Origin: Harmonia axyridis
Taxonomy: Eukaryota > Arthropoda > Insecta > Coleoptera > Coccinellidae
Assembly: GCF_914767665.1 (NCBI RefSeq)
Contig: NC_059502.1
Span: forward strand, 42,643,812 to 42,707,811
Length of the DNA: 64,000 nucleotides
Reading direction: 5' to 3'
The stretch's first letter is position 1; every line of letters begins with the position of its first letter. Of the stretch, positions 34,561 through 47,199 are shown piece by piece. The translations under genes and the position numbers were made by a program. The notes beneath the pieces were generated by a model. It was not told the DNA's origin. It did not search any database and saw only the letters and a program-made list of their open reading frames with translations.

Positions 34561-35899
34561 CTGTACTTATTCCCTTCTTTTTGTTTAATGAACAATTATC
34601 CAAGTAAGCCGTTCCACATTGTTCATTTTCTTGGACTCGGATATCACGCAGGTAGCTGTAATCTCCCACGTGGTAAGGTCAATCGCTGCTGTAACCACAA
34701 ATGCACGACTGACTTCTGTTGTTGATTTCATTCGTTTGTTATTCTCTTCAATGTTTCTCATTCTTACACTTTTCATCGTATTGCACAGAGACGAAAGCTT
34801 GACACGCGTGTCTAAGGAAACCACTTTGGTATAAGGGACTGTTCTTATTCCCTTCTTTTTGTTTAATGAACAATTATCCAAATAAGCCATTCCACATTGT
34901 TGATTTTCTTGGACTGGGATGTCACGCAGGTAGCTATAATCTCCCACGTGGTAAGGTCAATTGCTGCTGTAACCACAAATGCACGACTGACTTCTGTTGT
35001 TGATTTCATTCGTTTGTTATTTTCTTCAATGTTTCTCATTCTAACACTTTTCATCGTATTGCACAGGGACGAAAGCTTGACACACGTGTCTAAGGAAACC
35101 ACTTTGGTATAAGGAACTGTTCTTACTTCATTCTTTCTGTATAATGATCAATTATCCAAGTAAGCCATTCCACATTGTTGATTTTCTTGGACTCGGATGT
35201 CACGCAGGTAGCTATAATCTCCCACGTGGTAAGGTCAATTGCTGCTTTAACCACAAATGCACGACTGACTTCTAATGTTGATTTCATTTGTTTGTTATTT
35301 CCTTCAATGTTTCTCATTCTAACACTTTTCATCGTATTGCACAGGGACGAAAGCTTGACACACGTGTCTATGGAAACCACATCGGTATAAGGGACTGTTC
35401 TTATTCCCTTCTTTCTGTATGATGATCAATTATCCAAGTAAGCCATTCCACATTGTTGATTTTCTTGGACTCGGATGACACGCAGGTAGCTATAATCTGT
35501 AACGTGGTGAGGTCAATTGCTGCTGTAACCACAAATGCACGACTGACTTCTGTTGTTGATTTCATTTGTTTGTTATTTCCTTCAATGTTTCTCATTCTAA
35601 CACTTTTCATCGTATTGCACAGGGACGAAAGCTTGACACACGTGTCTAAGGATACGACTTTGGTATAAGGGACTGTTCTTATTCAATTCTTTTTGTTTAA
35701 TGAACAATTATCCAAGTGAGCCGTTCCACATTGTTGATTTTCTTGGACACGGATGTCACGCAGGTAGCTATAATCTCCCACGTGGTAAGGTCAATTGCTG
35801 CTGTAACCACAAATGCACGACTGACTTCTGTTGTTGATTTCATTCGTTTGTTATTTTCTTCAATGTTTCTCATTCTAACACTTTTCATCGTAATTCACA

Positions 35900-38800
35900 G
35901 GGACGAAAGCTTGACACACGTGTCTATGGAAACCACATTGGTATAAGGGACTGTTCTTACTTCATTCTTTCTGTATAATGATCAATTATCCAAGTAAGCC
36001 ATTCCACATTGTTGATTTTCTTGGACTCGGATGTCACGCAGGTAGCTATAATCTCCCACGTGGTAAGGTCAATTGCTGCTGTAATCACAAATGCACGACT
36101 GACTTCTGTTGTTGATTTGATTTGTTTGTTATTTCCTTCAATGTTTCTCATTCTAACACTTCTCATCGTATTGCACAGGGACGAAAGCTTGACACACGTG
36201 TCTATGGAAACCACATTGGTATAAGGGACTGTTCTCATTCCCTTCGTTTTGCTCAATCAACAATTATCCAAGTAAGCCATTCCACATTGTTGATTTTCTT
36301 GGACTCGAATGTCACGCAGGTAGCTTTAATCTCCCTCGTGGTAAGGTCAATTGCTGCTGTTACCACAAATGCACGACTGACTTCTGTAGTTGATTTCATT
36401 TGTTTGTTATTTCCCTGTATGTTTCTCATTCTTACACTTTTCATCGTATTGCACAGGGACGAAAGCTTGACACGCGTGTCTAAGGAAACCACTTTGGTAT
36501 AAGGGACTGTTCTTATTCCCTTCGTTTTGTTTAATGAACAATTATCCAAGTAAGCCATTCCACATTGTTGATTTTCTTGGACTCGGATGTCACGCAGGTA
36601 GCTATAATCTCCCACGTGGTAAGGTCAATTGCTGCTGTAACCACAAATGCACGACTGACTTCTGTTGTTGATTTCATTTGTTTGTTATTTCCTTCTATGT
36701 TTCTCATTCTAACACTTTTCATCGTATTGCACAGGAACGAAAGCTTGACACGCGTGTCTAAGGAAACCACATTGGTATAAGGGACTGTTCTTATTCCCTT
36801 CTTTCTGTATAATGATCAATTATCCAAGTGAGCCATTCCACATTGTTGATTTTCTTGGACTCGGATGACACGCAGGTAGCCATTATCTTTTACGTGGTAA
36901 GGTCAATTGCTGCTGTAATCACAAATGCACGACTGACTTCTGTTGTTGATTTGATTTGTTTGTTATTTCCTTCAATGTTTCTCATTCTAACACTTCTCAT
37001 CGTATTGCACAGGGACGAAAGCTTGACACGTGTGTCTAAGGAAACCACATTGGTATAAGGGACTGTTCTTATTCCCTTCTTTCTGTATAATGATCAATTA
37101 TCCAAGTAAGCCATTCCACATTGTTGATTTTCTTGGACTCGGATGACACGCAGGTAGCTATTATCTTTTACGTGGTAAGGTCAATTGCTGCTGTAACCAC
37201 AAATGCACGACTGACATCTGTTGTTGATTTCATTTGTTTGTTATTTCCCCTTATGTTTCTCATTCTAACATTTTTCATCGTATTGCACAGGGACGAAAGC
37301 TTGACACACGTGTCTGAGGAAACCACTTTGGTATAAGGGACTGTACTTATTCCCTTCTTTTTGTTTAATGAACAATTATCCAAGTAAGCCGTTCCACATT
37401 GTTCATTTTCTTGGACTCGGATGTCACGCAGGTAGCTGTAATCTCCCACGTGGTAAGGTCAATCGCTGCTGTAACCACAAATGCACGACTGACTTCTGTT
37501 GTTGATTTCATTCGTTTGTTATTTTCTTCAATGTTTCTCATTCTAACACTTTTCATCGTATTGCACAGAGACGAAAGCTTGACACGCGTGTCTAAGGAAA
37601 CCACTTTGGTATAAGTGACTGTTCTTATTCCCTTCTTTTTGTTTAATGAACAATTATCCAAATAAGCCATTCCACATTGTTGATTCTCTTGGACTCGGAT
37701 GTCACGCAGGTAGCTATAATCTCCCACGTGGTAAGGTCAATTGCTGCTGTAACCACAAATGCACGACTGACTTCTGTTGTTGATTTCATTCGTTTGTTAT
37801 TTTCTTCAATGTTTCTCATTCTTACACTTTTCGTCGTATTGCACAGGGACGAAAGCTTGACACGCGTGTCAAGGAAACCACATTGGTATAAGGGACTGTT
37901 CTTATTCCCTTCTTTCTGTATAATGATCAATTATCCAAGTGAGCCATTACACATTGTTGATTTTCTTGGACTCGGATGACACGCAGGTAGCTATTATCTT
38001 TTACGTGGTAAGGTCAATTGCTGCTGTAACCTCAAATGCACGACTGACATCTGTTGTTGATTTCATTTGTTTGTTATTTCCCCTTATGTTTCTCATTCTA
38101 ACATTTTTCATCGTATTGCACAGGGACGAAAGCTTGACACACGTGTCTGAGGAAACCACTTTGGTATAAGGGACTGTACTTATTCCCTTCTTTTTGTTTA
38201 ATGAACAATTATCCAAGTAAGCCGTTCCACATTGTTCATTTTCTTGTACTCGGATGTCACGCAGGTAGCTATAATCTCCCACGTGGTAAGGTCAATTGCT
38301 GCTGTAACCACAAATGCACGACTGACTTCTGTTGTTGATTTCATTCGTTTGTTATTTTCTTCAATGTTTCTCATTCTAACACTTTTCATCGTAATGCACA
38401 GGGACGAAAGCTTGACACACGTGTCTATGGAAACCACATTGGTATAAGGGACTGTTCTTACTTCATTCTTTCTGTATAATGATCAATTATCCAAGTAAGC
38501 CATTCCACATTGTTGATTTTCTTGGACTCGGATGTCACGCAGGTAGCTATAATCTCCCACGTGGTAAGGTCAATTGCTGCTGTAATCACAAATGCACGAC
38601 TGACTTCTGTTGTTGATTTGATTTGTTTGTTATTTCCTTCAATGTTTCTCATTCTAACACTTCTCATCGTATTGCACAGGGACGAAAGCTTGACACACGT
38701 GTCTATGGAAACCACATTGGTATGAGGGACTGTTCTCATTCCCTTCGTTTTGCTCAATCAACAATTATCCAAGTAAGCCATTCCACATTGTTGATTTTCT

Positions 38801-39600
38801 TGGACTCGAATGTCACGCAGGTAGCTTTAATCTCCCACGTGGTAAGGTCAATTGCTGCTGTTACCACAAATGCACGACTGACTTCTGTAGTTGATTTCAT
38901 GTGTTTGTTATTTCCCTGTATGTTTCTCATTCTTACACTTTTCATCGTATTGCACAGGGACGAAAGCTTGACACGCGTGTCTAAGGAAACCACTTTGGTA
39001 TAAGGGACTGTTCTTATTCCCTTCGTTTTGTTTAATGAACAATTATCCAAGTAAGCCATTCCACATTGTTGATTTTCTTGGACTCGGATGTCACGCAGGT
39101 AGCTATAATCTCCCACGTGGTAAGGTCAATTGCTGCTGTAACCACAAATGCACGACTGACTTCTGTTGTTGATTTCATTTGTTTGTTATTTCCTTCTATG
39201 TTTCTCATTCTAACACTTTTCATCGTATTGCACAGGAACGAAAGCTTGACACGCGTGTCTAAGGAAACCACATTGGTATAAGGGACTGTTCTTATTCCCT
39301 TCTTTCTGTATAATGATCAATTATCCAAGTGAGCCATTCCACATTGTTGATTTTCTTGGACTCGGATGACACGCAGGTAGCTATTATCTTTTACGTGGTA
39401 AGGTCAATTGCTGCTGTAATCACAAATGCACGACTGACTTCTGTTGTTGATTTGATTTGTTTGTTATTTCCTTCAATGTTTCTCATTCTAACACTTCTCA
39501 TCGTATTGCACAGGGACGAAAGCTTGACACGCGTGTCTAAGGAAACCACATTGGTATAAGGGACTGTTCTTATTCCCTTCTTTCTGTATAATGATCAATT
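35900..39600 (+). repeat. Nine-unit repeated block, offset 2501 bp
   Basis: About 35.9-37.1 kb and 38.4-39.6 kb share subtype order and markers, including CGTTTTGCTCAATCAAC (36245 and 38746) and TGTAGTTGATTTCAT. The same pair exists in the second 17-kb block (about 53.1-54.3 and 55.6-56.8 kb), so this duplication is older than the 17-kb one. Confidence 0.75.
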
Positions 39601-42600
39601 ATCCAAGTAAGCCATTCCACATTGTTGATTTTCTTGGACTCGGATGTCACGCAGGTAGCTATAATCTCCCACGTGGTAAGGTCAATTGCTGCTTTAACCA
39701 CAAATGCACGACTGACTTCTAATGTTGATTTCATTTGTTTGTTATTTCCTTCAATGTTTCTCATTCTAACACTTTTCATCGTATTGCACAGGGACGAAAG
39801 CTTGACACACGTGTCTAAGGATACGACTTTGGTATAAGGAACTGTTCTTATTCAATTCTTTTTGTTTAATGAACAATTATCCAAGTAAGCCATTCCACAT
39901 TGTTGATTTTCTTGGACTCGGATGTCACGCAGGTAGCTATAATCTCCCACGTGGTAAGGTCAATTGCTGCTGTAACCACAAATGCACGACTGACTTCTGT
40001 TGTTGATTTCATTCGTTTGTTATTTTCTTCGATGTTTCTCATTCTAACACTTTTCATCGTATTGCACAGGGACGAAAGCTTGACACACGTGTCTAAGGAA
40101 ACCACTTTGGTATAAGGAACTGTTCTTACTTCATTCTTTCTGTATAATGATCAATTATCCAAGTAAGCCATTCCACATTGTTGATTTTCTTGGATTCGGA
40201 TGTCACGCAGTTAGCTATAATCTCCCACGTGGTAAGGTCAATTGCTGCTTTAACCACAAATGCACGACTGACTTCTAATGTTGATTTCATTTGTTTGTTT
40301 TTCCTTCAATGTTTCTCATTCTAACACTTTTCATCGTATTGCACAGGGACGAAAGCTTGACACACGTGTCTATGGAAACCACATCGGTATAAGGGACTGT
40401 TCTTATTCCCTTCTTTCTGTATGATGATCAATTATCCAAGTAAGCCGTTCCACATTGTTGATTTTCTTGGACTCGGATGTCACGCAGGTAGCTATAATCT
40501 CCCACGTGGTAAGGTCAATTGCTGCTGTAACCACAAATGCACGACTGACTTCTGTTGTTGATTTCATTCGTTTGTTATTTTCTTCAATGTTTCTCATTCT
40601 AACACTTTTCATCGTAATGCACAGGGACGAAAGCTTGACAGACGTGTTCATGGAAACCACATTGGTATAATGGACTGTTCTTACTTCATTCTTTCTGTAT
40701 AATGATCAATTATCCAAGTAAGCCATTCCACATTGTTGATTTTCTTGGACTCGGATGTCACGCAGGTAGCTATAATCTCCCACGTGGTAAGGTCAATTGC
40801 TGCTGTAATCACAAATGCACGACTGACTTCTGTTGTTGATTTGATTTGTTTGTTATTTCCTTCAATGTTTCTCATTCTAACACTTCTCATCGTATTGCAC
40901 AGGGACGAAAGCTTGACACGCGTGTCTAAGGAAACCACATTGGTATAAGGGACTGTTCTTATTCCCTTCTTTCTGTATAATGATCAATTATCCAAGTGAG
41001 CCATTCCACATTGTTGATTTTCTTGGACTCGGATGACACGCAGGTAGCTATTATCTTTTACGTGGTAAGGTCAATTGCTGCTGTAACCACAAATGCACGA
41101 CTGACTTCTGTTGTTGATTTCATTTGTTTGTTATTTCCTTCTATGTTTCTCATTCTTACACTTTTCATCGTATTGCACAGGGACGAAAGCTTGAAACGCG
41201 TGTCTAAGGAAACCACATTGGTATAAGGGACTGTTCTTATTCCCTTCTTTCTGTATAATGATCAATTATTCAAGTGAGCCATTCCACATTGTTGATTTTC
41301 TTGGACTCGGATGACACGCAGGTAGCTATTATCTTTTACGTGGTAAGGTCAATTGCTGCTGTAATCACAAATGCACGACTGACTTCTGTTGTTGATTTGA
41401 TTTGTTTGTTATTTCCTTCAATGTTTCTCATTTTAACACTTCTCATCGTATTGCACAGGGACGAAAGCTTGACACACGTGTCTATGGAAACCACATTGGT
41501 ATAAGGGACTGTTCTTATTCCCTTCTTTCTGTATAATGATCAATTATCCAAGTAAGCCATTCCACATTGTTGATTTTCTTGGACTCGGATGTCACGCAGG
41601 TAGCTATAATCTCCCACGTGGTAAGGTCAATTGCTGCTGTAATCACAAATGCACGACTGACTTCTGTTGTTGATTTCATTTGTTTGTTATTTCCTTCAAT
41701 GTTTCTCATTCTAACACTTCTCATCGTATTGCACAGGGACGAAAGCTTGACACACGTGTCTAAGGAAACCACTTTGGTATGAGGGACTGTTCTTATTCCC
41801 TTCTTTTTGTTCAATCAACAATTATCCAAGTAAGCCATTCCGCATTGTTGATTTTCTTGGACTCGAATGTCACGCAGGTAGCTATAATCTCCCACGTGGT
41901 AAGGTCAATTGCTGCTGTAACCACAAATGCACGACTGACTTCTGTTGTTGATTTCATTTGTTCGTTATTTCCTTCTCTGTTTCTCATTCTAACACTTTTC
42001 ATCGTATTGCACAGGGACGAAAGCTTGATACACGTGTCTAAGGAAACCACTTTGGTATAAGGGACTGTTCTTATTCTCTTTTTTTTGTTTAATCAACAAT
42101 TATCCAAGTAGGCCATTCCACATTGTTGATTATCTTGGACTCGGATGTCACGCAGGTAGCTATAATCTCCCACGTGGTGAGGTCAATTGCTGCTGTAACC
42201 ACAAATGCACGACTGACTTCTGTTGTTGATTTCATTTGTTCGTTATTTCCTTCTCTGTTTCTCATTCTAACACTTTTCATCGTATTGCACAGGGACGAAA
42301 GCTTGACACGCGTGTCTAAGGAAACCACTTTGGTATAAGGGACTGTTCTTATTCCCTTCTTTTTGTTTAATGAACAATTATCCAAGTAAGCCGTTCCACA
42401 TTGTTGATTTTCTTGGGCTCGGATGTCACGCAGGTAGCTGTAATCTCCCACGTGGAAAGGTCAATTGCTGCTGTAACCACGAATGCACGACTGACTTCTG
42501 TTGTTGATTTCATTCGTTTGTTATTTTCTTCAATGATTCTCATTCTAACACTTTACATCGTATTGCACAGGAACGAAAGCTTGACACAGGTGTCTAAGGA

Positions 42601-45600
42601 AACCACTTTGGTATAAGGGACTGTTCTTATTCCCTTCTTTTTGTTTAATGAACAATTATCCGAGTAAGCCATTCCACATTGTTGATTATCTTGGACTCGG
42701 ATGTCACGCAGGTAGCTATAATCTCCCACGTGGTAAGGTCAATTGTTGCTGTAACCACAAATGCACGACTGACTTCTAATGTTGATTTCATTTGTTTGTT
42801 ATTTCCTTCTCTGTTTCTCATTCTAACACTTTTCATCTTATTGCACAGGGACGAAAGCTTGACACGCGTGTCTAAGGAAACCACTTTGGTATAAGGGACT
42901 GTTCTTATTCCCTTCGTTTTGTTTAATGAACAATTATCCAAGTAAGCCATTCCACATTGTTGATTTTCTTGGACTCGGATGTCACGCAGGTAGCTATAAT
43001 CTCCCACGTGGTAAGGTCAATTGCTGCTGTAACCACAAATGCACGACTGACTTCTGTTGTTGATTTCATTTGTTTGTTATTTCCTTCTATGTTTCTCATT
43101 CTAACACTTTTCATCGTATTGCACAGGAACGAAAGCTTGACACAGGTGTCTAAGGAAACCACTTTGGTATGAGGGACTGTTCTTATTCCCTTCTTTTTGT
43201 TTAATGAACAATTATCCAAGTAAGCCATTCCACATTGTTGATTTTCTTGGACTTGGATGTCACGCAGGTAGCTATAATCTCCCACGTGGTAAGGTCAATT
43301 GCTGCTGTAACCACCAATGCACGACTGACTTCTGTTTTGATTTCATTTGTTTGTTATTTCCTTCTATGTTTCTCATTCTAACACTTTTCATCGTATTGCA
43401 CAGGAACGAAAGCTTGAAACAGGTGTCTAAGGAAACCACTTTGGTATAAGAGACTGTTCTTATCCCCTTCTTTTTGTTTAATGAACAATTATCCAAGTAA
43501 GCCATTCCACATTGTTGATTATCTTGGACTCGGATGTCACGCATGTAGCTATAATCTCCCACGTGGTAAGGTCAATTGCTGCTGTAACCACAAATGCACG
43601 ACTGACTTCTAATGTTGATTTCATTTGTTTGTTATTTCCTTCAATGTTTCTCATTCTAACACTTTTCATCGTATTGCACAGGGACGAAAGCTTGACACAG
43701 GTGTCTAAGGAAACCACTTTGGTATAAGGGACTGTTCTTATTCCCTTCTTTTTGTTTAATGAACAATTATCCAAGTAAGCCATTCCACATTGTTGATTAT
43801 CTTGGACTCGGATGTCACGCAGGTAGCTATAATCTCCCGCGTGGTAAGGTCAATTGCTGCTGTAACCACAAATGCACGACTGACTTCTGTTGTTGATTTC
43901 ATTTGTTTGTCATTTCCTTCTATGTTTCTCATTCTAACACTTTTCATCGTATTGCACAGGGACGAAAGCTTGACACGCGTGTCTGAGGAAACCACTTTGG
44001 TATAAGGGACTGTTCTTGTTCCCTTCGTTTTTTTTAATGAACAATTATCCAAGTAAGCCATTCCACATTGTTGATTTTCTTGGACTCGGATGTCACGCAG
44101 GTAGCTATAATCTCCCACGTGGTAAGGTCAATTGCTGCTGTAACCACAAATGCACGACTGACTTCTGTTGTTGATTTCATTTGTTTGTTATTTCCTTCTA
44201 TGTTTCTCATTCTAACACTTTCCATCGTATTGCACAGGAACGAAAGCTTGACACAGGTGTCTAAGGAAACCACTTTGGTATAAGGGACTGTTCTTATTCC
44301 CTTCTTTTTGTTTAATGAACAATTATCCAAGTAAGCCATTCCACATTGTTGATTATCTTGGACTCGGATGTCACGCAGGTAGCTATAATCTCCCACGTGG
44401 TAAGGTCAATTGCTGCTGTAACCACAAATGCACGACTGACTTCTGTTGTTGATTTCATTTGTTTGTTATTTCCTTCTATGTTTCTCATTCTAACACTTTT
44501 CATCGTATTGCACAGGGACGAAAGCTTGACACGCGTGTCTAAGGAGACCACTTTGGTATAAGGGACTGTTCTTATTCAATTCTTTTTGTTTAATAAACAA
44601 TTATCCAAGTAAGCCGTTCCACATTGTTGATTTTCTTGGACTCGGATGTCACGCAGGTAGCTATAATCTCCCACGTGGTAAGGTCAATTGCTGCTGTAAC
44701 CACAAATGCACGACTGACTTCTGTTGTTGATTTCATTCGTTTGTTATTTTCTTCAATGTTTCTCATTCTAACACTTTTCATCGTATTGCACAGGGACGAA
44801 AGCTTGACACACGTGTCTATGGAAACCACATTCGTATAAGGGACTGTTCTTACTTCATTCTTTCTGTATAATGATCAATTATCCAAGTAAGCCATTCCAC
44901 ATTGTTGATTTTCTTGGACTCGGATGTCACGCAGGTAGCTATAATCTCCCACGTGGTAAGGTCAATTGCTGCTGTAACCACAAATGCACGACTGACTTCT
45001 AATGTTGATTTCATTTGTTTGTTATTTCCTTCAATGTTTCTCATTCTTACACTTTTCGTCGTATTGCACAGGGACGAAAGCTTGACACGCGTGTCTAAGG
45101 AAACCACATTGGTATAAGGGACTGTTCTTATTCCCTTCTTTCTGTATAATGATCAATTATCCAAGTGAGCCATTCCACATTGTTGATTTTCTTGGACTCG
45201 GATGACACGCAGGTAGCTATTATCTTTTACGTGGTAAGGTCAATTGCTGCTGTAACCACAAATGCACGACTGACATCTGTTGTTGATTTCATTTGTTTGT
45301 TATTTCCCCTTATGTTTCTCATTCTAACATTTTTCATCGTATTGCACAGGGACGAAAGCTTGACACACGTGTCTGAGGAAACCACTTTGGTATAAGGGAC
45401 TGTACTTATTCCCTTCTTTTTGTTTAATGAACAATTATCCAAGTAGGCCATTCCACATTGTTGATTTTCTTGGACTCGGATGTCACGCAGGTAGCTATAA
45501 TCTCCCACGTGGTAAGGTCAATTGCTGCTGTAACCACAAATGCACGACTGACTTCTTTTGTTGATTTCATTCGTTTGTTATTTTCTTCAATGTTTCTCAT

Positions 45601-47199
45601 TCTTACACTTTTCATCGTATTGCACAGAGACGAAAGCTTGACACGCGTGTCTAAGGAAACCACTTTGGTATAAGGGACTGTTCTTATTCCCTTCTTTTTG
45701 TTTAATGAACAATTATCCAAATAAGCCATTCCACATTGTTGATTTTCTTGGACTCGGATGTCACGCAGGTAGCTATAATCTCCCACGTGGTAAGGTCAAT
45801 TGCTGCTGTAACCACAAATGCACGACTGACTTCTGTTGTTGATTTCATTCGTTTGTTATTTTCTTCAATGTTTCTCATTCTAACTCTTTTCATCGTATTG
45901 CACAGGGACGAAAGCTTGACACACGTGTCTAAGGAAACCACTTTGGTATAAGGAACTGTTCTTACTTCATTCTTTCTGTATAATGATCAATTATCCAAAT
46001 AAGCCATTCCACATTGTTGATTTTCTTGGACTCGGATGTCACGCAGGTAGCTATAATCTCCCACGTGGTAAGGTCAATTGCTGCTTTAACCACAAATGCA
46101 CGACTGACTTCTAATGTTGATTTCATTTGTTTGTTATTTCCTTCAATGTTTCTCATTCTAACACTTTTCATCGTATTGCACAGGGACGAAAGCTTGACAC
46201 ACGTGTCTATGGAAACCACATCGGTATAAGGGACTGTTCTTATTCCCTTCTTTCTGTATAATGATCAATTATCCAAGTAAGCCATTCCACATTGTTGATT
46301 TTCTTGGACTCGGATGACACGCAGGTAGCTATTATCTTTTACGTGGTAAGGTCAATTGCTGCTGTAACCACAAATGCACGACTGACTTCTGTTGTTGATT
46401 TCATTTGTTTGTTATTTCCTTCTATGTTTCTCATTCTTACACTTTTCATCGTATTGCACAGGGACGAAAGCTTGACACGCGTGTCTAAGGAAACCACTTT
46501 GGTATAAGGGACTGTTCTCATTCCCTTCGTTTTGTTCAATCAACAATTCTCCAAGTAAGCCATTCCACATTGTTGATTTTCTTGGACTCGAATGTCACGC
46601 AGGTAGCTCTAATCTCCCACGTGGTAAGGTCAATTGCTGCTGTAACCACAAATGCACGACTGACTTCTGTTGTTGATTTCATTCGTTTGTTATTTTCTTC
46701 AATGTTTCTCATTCTAACACTTTTCATCGTATTGCACAGAGACGAAAGCTTGACACGCATGTCTAAGGAAACCACTTTGGTATAAGGGACTGTTCTTATT
46801 CCCTTCTTTCTGTATAATGATCAATTATCCAAGTGAGCCATTCCACATTGTAGATTTTCTTGGACTCGGATGACACGCAGGTAGCTATTATCTTTTACGT
46901 GGTAAGGTCAATTGCTGCTGTAACCACAAATGCACGACTGACTTCTGTTGTTGATTTCATTCGTTTGTTATTTTCTTCAATGTTTCTCATTCTAACACTT
47001 TTCATCGTATTGCACAGGGACGAAAGCTTGACACACGTGTCTAAGGATACGACTTTGGTATAAGGGACTGTTCTTATTCAATTCTTTTTGTTTAATGAAC
47101 AATTATCCAAGTAAGCCGTTCCACATTGTTGATTTTCTTGGACTCGGATGTCACGCAGGTAGCTATAATCTCCCACGTGGTAAGGTCAATTGCTGCTGT

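Larger units (their letters stand above)
24720..41675 (+). repeat. 17-kb satellite B block, copy 1
   Basis: The monomer subtype order starting near 24.72 kb is repeated from near 41.68 kb at an offset of 16955 bp (61 units minus 3 bp). Shared rarities include TTCTCTTTTTTTTGTTTAATC (25120 and 42075), TCTGTTTTGATTTC (26377 and 43332) and CCTTCGTTTTTTTTAATG (27068 and 44023). Differences seen are few single bases, for example near 26968 and 27819. The copy contains its own 3058-bp internal duplication. Confidence 0.85.
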
